DNA of 64,000 nt from Orientallactaga sibirica (GCA_036365145.1 JAEOAD010001413.1:1762501-1826500); one strand, 5' to 3'. Shown: positions 32,475 through 44,080, counted from the stretch's first letter. The notes: generated by a model from the sequence alone, not told the origin. Numbers and translations: made by a program.

Positions 32475-33125
32475 TTGAACCTGGGTCCTTTGGCTTTGCA
32501 GACAAGCTCCTTAACACTAAGCCATCCCTCCAGCCCTGTGTGTGTTTTTATGAAACAGGGTCTCAGGTGGCCCAGGCTGACTTCAACTCACCATGTCACC
32601 AAGACTGGCTTTGAACTCCTGATCTTCCTGCCTCCATCTCTCAACAGACAAGTACCACCATGCCTGGTTTACGCAGTGCTGGGTTGGAATCAGGGCTTCG
32701 TGCACAGCAGGCACGTCCTCTACCCACTGAGCTACATGTGCAGCCCCTGTACATGCCTCTCCCACTGACTTCACACTCGGCTGGGTAGACGCCCAGAAAG
32801 ATAGCAACGAGGGCTAAGCGGGGGCTTCATGAGTAGATGAGGTCCCAGGGACGAAAGAGCAGAGTGACAGAGCACAGATGGAATTCGCCACGAGGGTTCC
32901 TGAGCGCCCCAGGTCACTGACCATTCCTTTCTCCTTAGCTTTCTTGACACATGGGAGCGAGACTCAAGTATCTGAGTCATGTCTGCACCCCCCTGGTTGT
33001 CTTTACCATCACAGTGCAATGGGAATATGGCCTTGCTTATCCCAGCCTAGGGCTGGAGCTCTTCCCAAAGCCCTTTGCAGAATTGTGCGGCTATAAAGGC
33101 AGAAGTCTAAGTGCCATAGTGAGAG
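32475..33125. repeat. Tandem duplication, copy 2 (651 bp)
   Basis: Head-to-tail with copy 1. By eye it differs only by two one-base insertions (an extra C near 32992 and one near 33067) and a few substitutions (for example gcccacaaag to gcccagaaag and aatttgcc to aattcgcc). Confidence 0.95.
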
Positions 33126-33726
33126 AAGGGGACTGGGGACCCTTGCCTGGATAGAAAGGCCCCAGACTGCTGTCTTTCTCTATATATATATATGGAGATT
33201 TTATTTTATTTTATTTGAGACAGACAGAGGGACTGAGAAAGAGAGTGAGAATGGGTGCACCAGGGCCTCTAGCCACTCCAAACGAACTCCAAACGCACGC
33301 ACCACCATGTGCATCTGGGCTTACGTGGGACCTGGAGAAGCGAACCGGGGTCCTTAGGCTTCACAGGCATGCACCTTAACCGCTAAGCCATCTCTCCAGC
33401 CCTATTTTTTTTTTTTTTTGAGAGAGAGAGAATGGGTGTGTCAGGGCCTCCAGTCACTGCAAACAAACTCCAGACATGTGCACCACCTTGTGCATCTGGC
33501 TTATGTGGGTCCTGGGGAATCGAACCTGGGTCCTCCATCTTCAGAGCACTTCCTACCACCCCCCCTGCCTCCCATGTCTATCAGCATCAGAATCCTGCCA
33601 TGGTCCCATGTATCCCATTGCTGCTGTTTCCCAGCTTCAGGCAGCCCTTGAAGATAAGGCCAGTCAGGAACTGGGGGTGGGGCTCAGTAGGTAGCAAGCA
33701 TGAAGCCCTGGGTTCCATCCCCTGCT

Positions 33727-33757
<31 letters not shown>

Positions 33758-34395
33758 AAAGGTGTGGTGGCACACAGTTCTAGTCCTAGAGGCAGGAGGG
33801 AAGTTCAAGAGGCAGGAGGGTCTCACTGTGATCCAGGCTGACCTGGAATTCAAGTCTCAGGGTGGCCTTTCCTCCTACCTCTGCCTCCCAAGTGCTGGGA
33901 TTAGTGCGCGCCACCACGCCCGGCTCTCAAGTTCATTTTTTAAGCCATATAGTGAGTTCAAGGATAACCTGGTCTACATAAAACCCTATGTCAAAAAATA
34001 AAATAAGGGCTGAGGAGATGGCTTAGTGATTAAGGCGTTTGCCTACAAAGCCTAAGGACCCAGGTTCGATTCCCCAGGACCCATGTAAGCCAGCTGCACA
34101 TGGTGGTACATGTGTCTGGAGTTCATTTGCAGTGGCTAGAGGCCCTGGCATGCCCATTCTCTCTCTCTCAAATAAATAACTAAAAATAAAATATTTTAAA
34201 AATAAAAATAAAATAAAATAAGGCTGGAGAGATGGCTCAGCAGTCCAATGACCTGGGTTTGATTCCCTAGTATCCACATAAAAACCAGGTGCACAAGGTG
34301 GGCGCGTGCATCTGGAGTTCATTTGCAGTGGCTAGAGGCCTGGTGTGTCCATTCTTTCTCTCTGTTTTTCTCTGCTTGCAAATAAATAAATAAAA
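33126..34395. repeat. SINE block with a B1 inside an opposite B1
   Basis: B2-like (-) at 33195-33400, truncated B2-like (-) at 33415-33535, single-copy 33540-33655, ID (+) at 33660-33740, (CA)n at 33728-33752. A plus-strand worn B1 (33755-33810 and 33945-33990) is split by a reverse B1 (33815-33930). Two B2-like (+) follow at 34010-34200 and 34222-34390. Confidence 0.7.
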
Positions 34396-34769
34396 ATTGA
34401 CGATAAGATACAATCAAATTTAGAAAGATCAGGACATTCAGCTGGAGAAAGCCCCTTGTCATGGAGCTGTAAGGAAGGGAGTCCTATGGACCCAGGGTTC
34501 TCCTGATGTCATCACTGTGACCAGATCGTGCTGACCCTGGTGCTCAGGTGGTCATGAAGAAGCCATTCTGCCTCCTAGAGCTTGTCTCCTCCCCCAGCGT
34601 GGCAGGGGTGGAACAAGGCATTGTCAGGAAACATCCCCTTCTTGTTCTGAGCCTCAATTTCCTCTTCTGAAAATTGGTAACGGTGACGTCCCTTCCACAA
34701 CACTGTTGCCAAGAATTCAATTGATGGCATGCGTGAACTGGCCAACTGGATCGAGCCACAGACGTCGGT
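34396..34769 (+). repeat. Single-copy sequence with a MIR fragment
   Basis: 34645-34745 carries the MIR core (gagcctcaatttcctcttct, gaaaattgg, then acactgttgccaagaattca). 34396-34644 is unassigned and contains tgatgtcatcac, a near-palindromic CRE-like motif at about 34506. Confidence 0.6.
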
Positions 34770-35283
34770 CAGTAGGGTCAGGCGTGGTGTGGTGTGTACC
34801 TGTAAGTCCAGAACCCGGAGGCCGAGGCAGGAGGGCTACATAGAAAGATCCTGTCTCAAAAAAATAATAATGTCAGAGGTAGGAGGATCACCATGAGTTC
34901 AAGGCCACCCTGAGACTACATAGTGAATTCCAGGTCAGCCTGGGCTAGAGCGAGACTCTACCTCGAAAAACCAAAAAAAAAAAAATAATAATAATAATAA
35001 TAATGTTAAATTTTATTTATTTATTTTCGTGCGTCGGGGGGGGAGGGCTCCCTCCAGGGTCTCTTGCCACTGCAAGCAGAATGCCAGGCATTTGTACCAC
35101 TTTTTGTGCCAGGCTTACATGGGTGGCTGGGGAATTGAACCCAGGGCAACAGGCTTTTCAAGCAAGTGCCTTTAGCCATTGAGCCATCTCCCTAGCCTCT
35201 CAACACACAAAAAAATAATATATTTCAACTTTCTTTCTTTCTATCTATCTTTTTTCTTTTTCTTTTTTCTTTCTCTCTCTTTT

Positions 35284-35328
<45 letters not shown>

Positions 35329-35499
35329 AGGTAGGGTCTCACTCTGGCCCAGGCTGACCTGGAATTCACTATGTAGTCTCAGGGTGGCCTTGAACTCACG
35401 GCGATCCTCCTACCTCTGCCTCCCGAGTGCTGGGATTAAAGGCGTGCGCCACCACGCCCAGCTTAAAAAATATTTTTATTTATTTGACAGTGAAAGAGG

Positions 35500-35544
<45 letters not shown>

Positions 35545-36625
35545 TGGGTGTGCCAGGGCCTCCAGCCATTGCAAACAAACTCCAGATGTATGGGCCGCCT
35601 TGTGCATCTGGCTTACGTGGATCCTGGGGAATCGAACCTGGGTCCTTTGGCTTTGCAGGTAAGTGCCTCAACCACTAAGCCGTCCCTCAAGCCCTGCTTT
35701 TGTTTTGAAAGCAGGTTCTCATTATGCATCCTACTGTACTGGCCATGTAGGCCATGCTGGCCTCAAACATGAGACCATCCTCCTTCAACCTCCTGAGGGC
35801 TGGGATCACAAGTGGGTACCACCACACCCAGGTTTGTCTTTTGTTCTGATATGTCTTCTCTCGAGCACCTCAGGTTTTTTTTTTTTTTTTTCATGTGCAT
35901 GTGTGTGTCCCTGGAGGCCAGGTGTGGGTGTCAGTTGTATTTTTTTAAGATAAGGTCTCTCACTGAACCCGGAGCTCACCAATTTGTCCAGACTAGCTAG
36001 CAAGCCCCAGAGAGCTTCCTGTCTGCTTCCCCAGTACTGGGATGACAGGCATGTGACTTTTGCATGGTTGCTGGGGATTTGAATTCAGGTCCTCACGTTT
36101 GCAAGGCAAGCACTTTACTGACTGAGCCATCTCCCCAGGCCCCTCCCCTTGAGTTCTTTTTTTTTTTAACTTTTTATTTTATCTTATTTTTTTTTTGGAG
36201 ACAGACACAGAGAGAGACAGAGAGAGAGAGAGAGAGGAGGGGAGGGAGGGAGATAGAGAATGGATGCTCCAGCAGTCTCTCAGCTGCTGCGAATGAAATC
36301 CAGATGTGTGCGCCCCCTTGTGGTCAAGTGCGGCATTGCGCCCTTGCGTCACTTTGCATCTGGCTACACGTGGGACCTGGAGATTGGAACCGCTGGAGAT
36401 TGGAACCAGGGTTCTTAGGCTTAGCAGGCAGGCGCCTTAGCCACTAAGCCATCTCTCCAGCCCTTTTTTTTTTTTTTTTGGTTTTTCGACGTAGGGTTTC
36501 ACTCTGGCCCAGGCTGACCTGGAATTAACTATGTAGTCTCAGGGTGGCCTCGAACTCACGGCGATCCTCCTACCTCTCTGCCTCCCAAGTGCTGGGATTA
36601 AAGGCGTGCGCCACCACGCCCGGCT
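34770..36625. repeat. SINE block
   Basis: Partial B1s (+) at 34770-34865 and 34870-34975, (AAT)n at about 34985-35003, worn B2-like (-) at 35010-35205, CT/T-rich 35220-35325, B1 (-) at 35325-35463, B2-like (-) at 35470-35695, worn B1 (-) at 35700-35840, B4 (-) at 35890-36145, B2-like 'caag' subtype (-) at 36150-36465, and B1 (-) at 36466-36625. Confidence 0.8.
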
Positions 36626-37294
36626 CCCCTTCAGTTCTTGATGGTAGAGACCATGATGCCTGCACTAGAAGGTTCCAGGTGAGCCCAGAAGCAGCGCCAG
36701 CAAGGTGTGAGAGCTTAGGTCAATGCAGTCTTGTGGTCAGCATAGTATGAGCGAATCCGGATGAGAACTTTACTACCTTGCAGGGAACTTGAACCCAAAA
36801 CAGACCCTCTAGGCTGGTCCCCACTGCAGTGTTATCGACTCCCCAGATCTCAAGCCCCACTGGAGACTAAGGATGTATCATCATTGGAGGCCCTTTCCTG
36901 AGAGGAGGGGGACACTGCTGCATCCTGGCTGTGCGCCCCAATCTGGGTCAGAGCTGGCAGACTGGGTGAGTAAAGGCTGATGCAGGCCTGACTAGTAACT
37001 GTTATTCACGTGGATTCACCTCGCCTTCCCGAGGGCCCTGGGGGAGGGGGCTGGGGCTGCAGGGGCGAGGGGAACTGAGGTGGCTCAGATACTGACAAAG
37101 GGCTCCAGGGCTCCTTCCTGCTCCACGGTTGGAAGACCGGGGTGAATTTCCTGTGCCAGGAATCCGACTGGGGCTCTTTTCTGGAGTTAGTGTGTGGGCC
37201 CGAGCCTAGAACAGGAGCTGAGAGATCTGAGCCATCCCCCCTCCCCTACTCCTCCTGCTTCTACCCCACCTGGAAAAAAAAAAAAAAAACCTCA
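36626..37294. other. Single-copy island with a G-quadruplex motif
   Basis: About 670 non-repetitive bases. At 37040-37065 four G runs (5, 5, 4 and 4 G) are separated by 1, 2 and 5 bases, fitting the usual G4 pattern on the plus strand. No coding frame is recognised. Confidence 0.55.
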
Positions 37295-38190
37295 CACAGT
37301 TTACACCTGTAAACCCATCGTTCAGAGGCTGAGGCGGGAAGAGTGCAAGCTCAAGGCCGGCTTGGACTAAATAGTGAGATCTTGACTTTAGAAGAGGCTA
37401 GGGTTGTGGCTCAGTGGGTAGAGGGCTTGCCTAGCGTGCAGAAAGCCTTGGATTCCATACCCAGCAACACATAAATGGGGCATCGTGGTGGTTGCACACC
37501 TGTAATCCCAGAACTGGGGAGAGGCAGACAAGAGGATCAGAAGTTCAAGGTCATCCTTGGCTATAGATCAATTTGAGGTTGGCCTGGAACACATGAGACC
37601 TTCTCATTAAAAACCTCAGAGGAAGCCGGGCATAGTGGCACATGCCTTTAATCCCAGCACTCGGGAGGCAGAGGTAGGAGGATCACCATGAATTTGAGGT
37701 CATCCTGAAACTATATAGTGAATTCCAGGTCAGCCTGGACTAGAGTAAGACCCTACCTCGAAAAATAAAAAAACAAACAAACAAACAACAACAACAACAA
37801 ACAGCACTTCAGAGGGGACCAGGTGTGGTAGCACACACCTTTAATCCCAGCTCCTGGGATCCTGGGAGGCAAAGATAGGAGGATCACCATGAGTTTCAGG
37901 CCACCCTGAGACTACATAGTAAATTCCAAGTCAGCCTGGGCTAGATGGAGATCCTACCTTAAAAAAAAAAAAAAAACAAAACAGGAGCCTGAAAAGCCAA
38001 AGGACCCAGGTTCAACTCCCCAGCTTCCACGTAACCCAGATGCACAAGGGGGCACCTACATCTGGAGTTCGCCTGCAGTGGCTGGAGGCCCTGGCATGCC
38101 AACCCTCTGTCTCTTATCTGCCTCTTTCTCTCTCCTTCTCTCTCTCTCTCAAATAAATAAAAATAAAAGAAACAAAAAAAAAAAAAACCC
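37295..38190 (+). repeat. Plus-strand SINE block
   Basis: Worn B1 at 37300-37395, ID+B1 composite at 37395-37620, B1 at 37625-37770 with a CAA-rich tail, B1 at 37820-37975, and B2-like at 37990-38170. Confidence 0.8.
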
Positions 38191-39310
38191 AAACAGAAAC
38201 TTTGAAGAGCACGGAAAGATTGGCAGAGCCATAGGAGGGCATTATGCACAGAGACTGGGGCCAACCCTGAGAACTCTTAACCAACCTCACAATGCTTGAC
38301 CCACATTCCCCATTGACAAGGGTCCCTTTGAAAGAGGGAACAAGGAACAATGGATCCTTTAAAATGAAATAAAATCAAAATAATATAAATAAAAAATATA
38401 TATATATAAAAAAAAAACCCAAACAAACAAACAAAAAACCTAAGAGGAAGGAAAGAAGGGAGAGAGGGAGAGAGAATGGAATGGAGGGAGGGGGATGATG
38501 GAGTTGGGCAGACCCACTCTAGTCTGATCACGATTTTGGTAGTTGGTTGCTGGTTGGTTGCAGTCTTAGCTCATCTATCTGAGCAGATCGTCTTCCCTTT
38601 GAGCCAGGAAGCTCTTACACCAAATTCAGTGCTAAACCATTTTGGAGGTATGAAGCCCATCGTTCTACACCCTGACGTGTGCCATTGCCTCGCTGCATAG
38701 GGCGTGGCTGGCTGTCCATGGGACACTCTACCCATGGCGGATACCCGCAGGTACCTGTACCTGTATAAGAGACCCTGGCAGAGGAGGAAGTTCAGTCTCG
38801 TTTGCTGTCCCTAGCCTCTAGCCATTCCCCGCATGGTTGGTTGGTTGTTCAAGCTTCTGGCTCGTGGCCAGCCTCGTCTGGACAAGAGGAAACCGGGATG
38901 TGAGGACCAGAACACTGAGTCCTCCCGAGAGCAGAAATTCCACCGGAAAGGAAACAATGCGTTAGGGAGAGAGTCACCTTCCAGGGAGCACGCAGGCAAG
39001 GAAAGAGACAGGGCCTTCCTGCCCTGCTGGGCCAAACAAGCCCATGCCGGGGCAGCCTCACCATGCACTGTCCTGCCTATGTGCCTGTGGAGTTCCGGCC
39101 TTGACACCATGCTAAGAAGGTTTTCCCTCTGTCCTTTTCTGGCCCATGCAGACAGATGAGCTCTCATAGGGAGAGTCAAGGTAGAGGATGGAAGCAAGGT
39201 CAAGGGCCGAGGAAAAGTGCATCTGGCTAAAGAATTCCAGCTATGGAGGTGTGGATAGCCATAGCCCCTAAAATGGTTCATCAGCTGGGTGGAACCACAC
39301 AAAACAGTTC
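38191..39310. other. Longest single-copy island of the intergenic part
   Basis: About 1.1 kb without young SINEs, apart from an AT/A-rich tract at 38360-38440 and GA-rich 38441-38500. No gene was recognised. Confidence 0.5.
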
Positions 39311-39875
39311 CAGGAAGCCGGGCGTGGTGGCGCATGCCTTTAATCCCAGCACTCGGGAGGCAGAGGTAGGAGGATCGCCGAGAGTTCGAGGCCACCCTGA
39401 GACTACATAGTGAATTCCAGGTCGGCCAGTCCCAGGGCCACCACGTGAGAGACCAGAAAGGACAACAACCATCCTTTGCCCTTCCTTCCATCTTGCTCTT
39501 CCTCCTCCCCTTCCCTCTTCCTCCTCTTTTTCCTCCTCCTCCTTTCTCTCTCTGTCTCTCAACAAAGGCTAGCCATTATAGCCCAGGTAGGCCTTGAACA
39601 CATGATCCTCCAGCTTCAGTTTCCCAAGTGCTGGGATTACAGGGCTAGGGTCATGCTACCACGTAACAGCAGCCCCAGCTCATCTCTTTCTTTGTTCAGG
39701 GCCCAGACCCAGTTTGGCTTTAGGAAGAAAAACAATAGAGCAGAAAAACGAGGCAAACTTCAAAATTGATGAAGCCCACACCTAGAAGGGACGCAAGGAA
39801 AGCCTGCAACTGGCTATAGTGTCCCTAGAATTCCCAACTGAGCATGCTCCCCCAGCAAGGCTGAAGGAAGGGGCT
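39311..39875. repeat. Truncated B1 (+), CT tract, worn B1 (-)
   Basis: B1 (+) at 39312-39425 stops before its tail. A CT-rich tract at 39480-39555 is followed by a worn B1 (-) at 39560-39665. 39666-39875 is unassigned. Confidence 0.65.
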
Positions 39876-40893
39876 GCAGGTGTAGTTCAGGTGTGCTTGC
39901 CTAGAATCCTCCAGTAAGTGGCTGGAGGGTTGGCTCAGTGGTAGAGCTCCTGCCTAGAATCCCCCAGTGAGGGGCTGGGGGCGTGGCTCAGTGGTAGAGC
40001 TCCTGCCTAGAATCCCCCAGTGAGGGGCTGGGGCGTGGCTCAGTGGTAGAGCTCCTGCCTAGAATCCCCCAGTGAGGGGCTGGGGCGTGGCTCAGTGGTA
40101 GAGCTCCTGCCTAGAATCCCCCAGTGAGGGGCTGGGGGTGTGCTCAGTGGTAGAGCTCCTGCCTAGAATCCCCCAGTGAGGGGCTGGGGGTGTGCTCAGT
40201 GGTAGAGCTCCTGCCTAGAATCCCCCAGTGAGGGGCTGGGGGTGTGGCTCAGTGGTAGAGCACCTGCCTAGAATCCCCCAGTGAGGGACTGGGGTGTGGC
40301 TCAGTGGTAGAGCTCCTGCCTAGAATCCCCCAGTGAGGGCTGGGGGCTGGGGCGTAGAGCTCCTGCCAGAATCCCCAGTGCGGGGCTGGGGCGTGGCTAG
40401 AGCTCCTGCCTAGAATCCCCCAGTGAGGGGCTGGGGCATGGCTCAGCGGTAGAGCTCCTGCCTAGAATCCCCCAGTGCGGGGCTGGGGGCGTGGCTCAGT
40501 GGTAGAGCTCCTGCCTAGAATCCCACAGTGAGGGGCTGGGGGCATGGCTCAGCGGTAGAGCTCCTGCCTAGAATCCCCCAGTGCGGGGCTGGGGGCGTGG
40601 CTCAGTGGTAGAGCTCCTGCCTAGAATCCCCCAGTGAGGGGCTGGGGGCATGGCTCAGTGGTAGAGCTCCTGCCTAGAATCCCCCAGTGAGGGGCTGGGG
40701 CCTGGCTCAGTGGTAGAGCTCCTGTCTAGAATCCCCCAGTGAGGGGCTGGGGTGTGGCTCAGTGGTAGAGCTCCTGCCTATAATCCCCCAGTGAGGGGCT
40801 ATGGTGTGGCTCAGTGGTAGAGCACCTGCCTAGAATCCCCCAGTGAGGGGCTATGGTGTGGCTCAGTGGTAGAGCTCCTGCCTAGAATGATAC
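39876..40893 (+). repeat. Minisatellite of ID-SINE A-box units
   Basis: About 19 head-to-tail units of roughly 50-54 bases plus one degenerate leading unit. Each is built as tggctcagtggtagagctcc, tgcctagaatcccccagtga, then ggggctgggg. The ctcagtggtagagc core is the A box of ID-type (tRNA-Ala-derived) SINEs. No B box is present. Two units lack part of the A box (near 40355 and 40395). The units at about 40430-40650 alternate between 'gcatggctcagcgg' and 'gcgtggctcagtgg' forms, giving a dimeric period near 108 bases. Confidence 0.93.
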
Positions 40894-42265
40894 CCTCCCC
40901 CATGGAGAAACACAGCCCCTCATACTCACCCCTGAATTCAACTCTTCAGACAAGTCCCCCATTCCAGGCCTCCCACCCATCCTGAATGAGGTTTCTACTT
41001 GTAATTAAAGTCTGCTGTTTCTGCTTTCACTGTACTTCTTATTAAATTTGATTTTATTTAGTAGAGAGAGAGAGAAAGAAAAGGGAAGAGGCATATATAG
41101 AGAGAATGGGTGCGCCAGGGCCACCAGCCACTGCAAACGAACTCCAGACGCACGCGCCACCATGTGCATCTGGCTTACGTGGGTCCTGGGAAATCGAACC
41201 TGGGTCCTTAGGCTCCACAGGCAAGCGGCTTAACCTCTAAGCCATCTCTCCAGCCTGATTCTTTATGATTCTTAAAACAATAACACGACCCAGCAGAGCT
41301 CTCTCCACTTCATTAGTAGGTAAAACTTTTGGACTTTACTGCTTAGACCAGTAGCTTCCACCAACTCCAAAGCTAAGAATATTAGTAGATAGCATCTGAA
41401 ATCTATAGGAGAGATTTCTCTGTTCTGTTGTAACGCATCTACCTGCTTCCCCCGTAGGTTCGGTAAATGCATTGACTGAGGACTATGAAAGTTCATTTAG
41501 GGGCTGAGGAAATGGTTCAGCAGGCAAAGTGCTTGCTTACAAGATGAGGAACTACTGATTTCAGCTCCCCAGCACCTGTGTAAAAGCTGGGCATCACGGC
41601 ACATGCCTGCATCCCTTATGGCTGGGGAAGCAGAGACAGGTGAAGCTCCAAGACTTTCTGGCTAGCTAGTCTCATGGAGTAAATGAGTTCTGGATTCACT
41701 AAGAGACCCTGCCTCATAGAATATTTTAAAAAATTGAAGCTGGGGGCTGGAGAGATGGCTTAGCAGTTAAGGCATTTGCCTGTGAAGCCTAAGGACCCCG
41801 GTTCGATTCGCCAGGTCCCACGTAAGCCAGATGCACAAGGGGGCGCACGCATCTGGAGTTCGTTTGCAGTGGCTAGAGGCCCTCACATGCCCATTCTCAC
41901 TCTTTCCTCCCTCTCTCTACCTGCCTCTTTCTCTTTAAAATTAATTAATTAATTAAACATTTAAAAAGAGTCTTAGAAAAAACAAATAAAGTGTCCCTTA
42001 TTCCCTCTGGAGTATGTGTTTTGTGTTGACATTGCTTAAGGGCATAAGATGCTCTAGCATTGTGGTAATTAGAATGTATGTCCCTGAGCTGGAGAGATAG
42101 CTTAGCGGTTAAGGCCTTTGCCTGCAAAGCCAAAGGATCCCGATTTGACGCTCCAGGCCCCACGTAAGCCAGATGCACAAGGGGGGCGGCGCATGCATCT
42201 GGAGTTCGTTTGCAGTGGCTGGGGGCCCTCAAATAGATACATAAAATATATTTTTTAAAAAAGAA
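40894..42265. repeat. Single-copy stretches with B2-like and B4 SINEs
   Basis: Unassigned 40894-41044, B2-like (-) at 41045-41258, unassigned 41259-41500, B4 (+) at 41505-41740, B2-like (+) at 41748-41960, unassigned 41961-42084, and B2-like (+) at 42085-42265. Confidence 0.7.
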
Positions 42266-42640
42266 TGTATGTCCCCCGTAGACTCAGGTGTTTTAGTAGT
42301 TTGTAACTTGGATCTCCAGCCACTTGGCTGGAGGAGGTGTCACTGGTGGGGGAGCAGATCCTGGGGTACATCCCTACGGTGTGTTTGGGGGAGGATCTGA
42401 TTTCCAACCCAAGGGTGTGCAGAGAAGTCTGAGCTCTGGCGGGGCCCCTGCTGCTTGCTGCTGGTTTCGTGCTCATTGCTTTTGGTGTTTGCTGGGAGGT
42501 GATGGTTTCTCTCTCTGCTTGGATGTACAGAAGTACAGATCCCCCCAGGATCTGTGAGCCGGAAATAAATCCCTTCCTCCCCTACGCTGTGCCTGGTTTG
42601 GATGTTCATCTAGCAACGTGGAGCTGTCACACCCTCCCCT
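42266..42640 (+). mobile_element. LTR-like remnant with poly(A) signal
   Basis: The end 'gtgagccggaaataaatccc' followed by ttcctcccctacgctgtgcc and 'tagcaacgtggagctgtcac' resembles the conserved 3' part of MaLR-type LTRs in rodents. No internal retroviral genes are attached. Class assigned by resemblance only. Confidence 0.4.
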
Positions 42641-42950
42641 TTCTCAGTGCCTCACTGTGCTCCTGGCTTCCTCCCGCATGCCTGTTCCTGAATCCCTCAT
42701 CCACACAATGAGTTGTCTTATCATCTTGATGCAATTTATAATCACCATGGAAACAATCTCTGACCATGTCTAAGAGGGACTGGAGTGAATAAAAAGGAGA
42801 GAGCTAGCTGAGCACCCACACTGGTCTCTCTGCTTCGTGATCGTGGACTGAGTGAGTGTGGTCAGCTACCTTAAGGGTCTCACACCTTGTCCTCCTTCTG
42901 ATGGACTGCAGCCTTGAACTATGACCCCAAAGAAACCCTTCCTTCCTTTA
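42641..42950 (+). repeat. Possible medium-copy dispersed repeat
   Basis: 'gaataaaaaggagagagcta', 'ctctctgcttcgtgatcgtg' and 'gatggactgcagccttgaac' are reminiscent of an old rodent interspersed repeat, possibly a DNA transposon remnant. No terminal inverted repeats were seen. Confidence 0.3.
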
Positions 42951-43428
42951 TCAGTGGATTTTATTTATTTATTTATTTTGAGAGAGAGATACAGAGATAG
43001 GCAGGTAGAGAGAGAGAGAGAGAGAATGGGCACGCTAGGGCCTCCAGCCACTGCAAACAAACTCCAGATGCATGCGCCCCCTTGTGCATCTGGCTTATGT
43101 GGATCCTGGGGAGTCGAACCTAGGCCCTTTGGCTTTGCAGGCAAGCACCTTAACGGCTAAGCTATCTCTCTAGCCCCCCTTTTTAACAGTGGATTTTATT
43201 TATTTATTTACCTTCCTTTATAAATGTAAAACATACATAATGTTTTACAAAGCAGGGTCTTGTTCTAGCCTTGGCTGACCTGGAATTCACTCTGTGGTCT
43301 CAGGTTGGCCTCAAACTCACAGCAATCCTCCTATCTCTGCCTCCTGTGTGCTGGGATTAAAGGTGTGTGCGCCACCACACCCAGGTAAAAAAATTTTTAA
43401 GTATTTTTATTTATGAGACAGAGACAGG

Positions 43429-43459
<31 letters not shown>

Positions 43460-43672
43460 GAGGCCAGGGCTTCTTCCCCCTACAAATAAACTCCAGATGC
43501 ATATGCAACTTTGTGTCTCTGGCTTTATGTTGGCACTGGGGCCACTGCAATGAACTCCATACACATGCACCCCCTTTACGTCTGGCTTTCCGTGGGTCCT
43601 GGGGAAGCGAATCTGGGTCCTTTGGCTTTGCAGGCAAATGCCTTAACCGCTAAGCCATCTCTCCAGCCCTGA
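42951..43672 (-). repeat. B2-like, B1 and a composite B2-like SINE
   Basis: B2-like at 42955-43178, B1 at 43240-43385, and a B2-like at 43395-43672 in which the 'actccagatgcat..ggcttta' stretch is partly repeated ('aactccatacacatgc..'). Confidence 0.75.
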
Positions 43673-44080
43673 TTTTTATTTCCTTTTTTTTAATTATTAG
43701 GTTTCCAAGTACCTCTGGGGTTGAGATGACAGCAAGAGGTACAGAATTTCAGGCCTCTATGGCCCCGGGGCAGGTATTGGAGGGAAACTCATCAGTCATC
43801 ACACTGGAGCCCTGGGGCTGGGTTTAGAACATGCCTCCAGAGACTTGTAAAGGACTATAAATACCCAGGAAGGTGGCCGCAGGACTGGGGCTGTGAGGTA
43901 GGCCTTGGCGTCGTCATCGCAATTTTCTCAGGCAAGTAAGCGTTTGTGGAGTGGAGTGCTGTTTGCCTCGGCCCTGGGGCACGGAGAGATGCAGGGAGTC
44001 AGGCTCCTGTGGCGTGGGAGAGAAAGGCAGGCATTTATAAAGAGACTCTTTCAAGGGGGTCCATGCCAGAGTTTAACATT
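43673..44080 (+). other. Single-copy island with a TATA-like element
   Basis: Contains ggactataaatacccagg (TATAAATA at about 43856-43863), then a G-rich stretch and candidate donors 'gaggtaggcc' (43895) and 'caggcaagtaag' (43930). It looks like a promoter with a short first exon, but no downstream exon was recognised. Confidence 0.35.

Noticed and set aside
31826..32768. Two identical 97-codon proteins at 31826-32119 and 32475-32768
   Set aside because: They are the same worn B1/ID SINE frame copied by the 650-bp tandem duplication; no protein family was recognised.
38811..39491. Open frame of 226 codons on the minus strand
   Set aside because: It runs from a CT tract through a B1 into single-copy sequence. 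The N-terminal part is the common B1-derived peptide and no domain is visible.
39930..40880. Cluster of tRNA genes
   Set aside because: Only A-box-like segments are present. There is no B box, anticodon stem or acceptor pairing, so these are SINE fragments.
39876..40893. CRISPR-like array
   Set aside because: Units are contiguous with no unique spacers, and the DNA is mammalian. It is a minisatellite.
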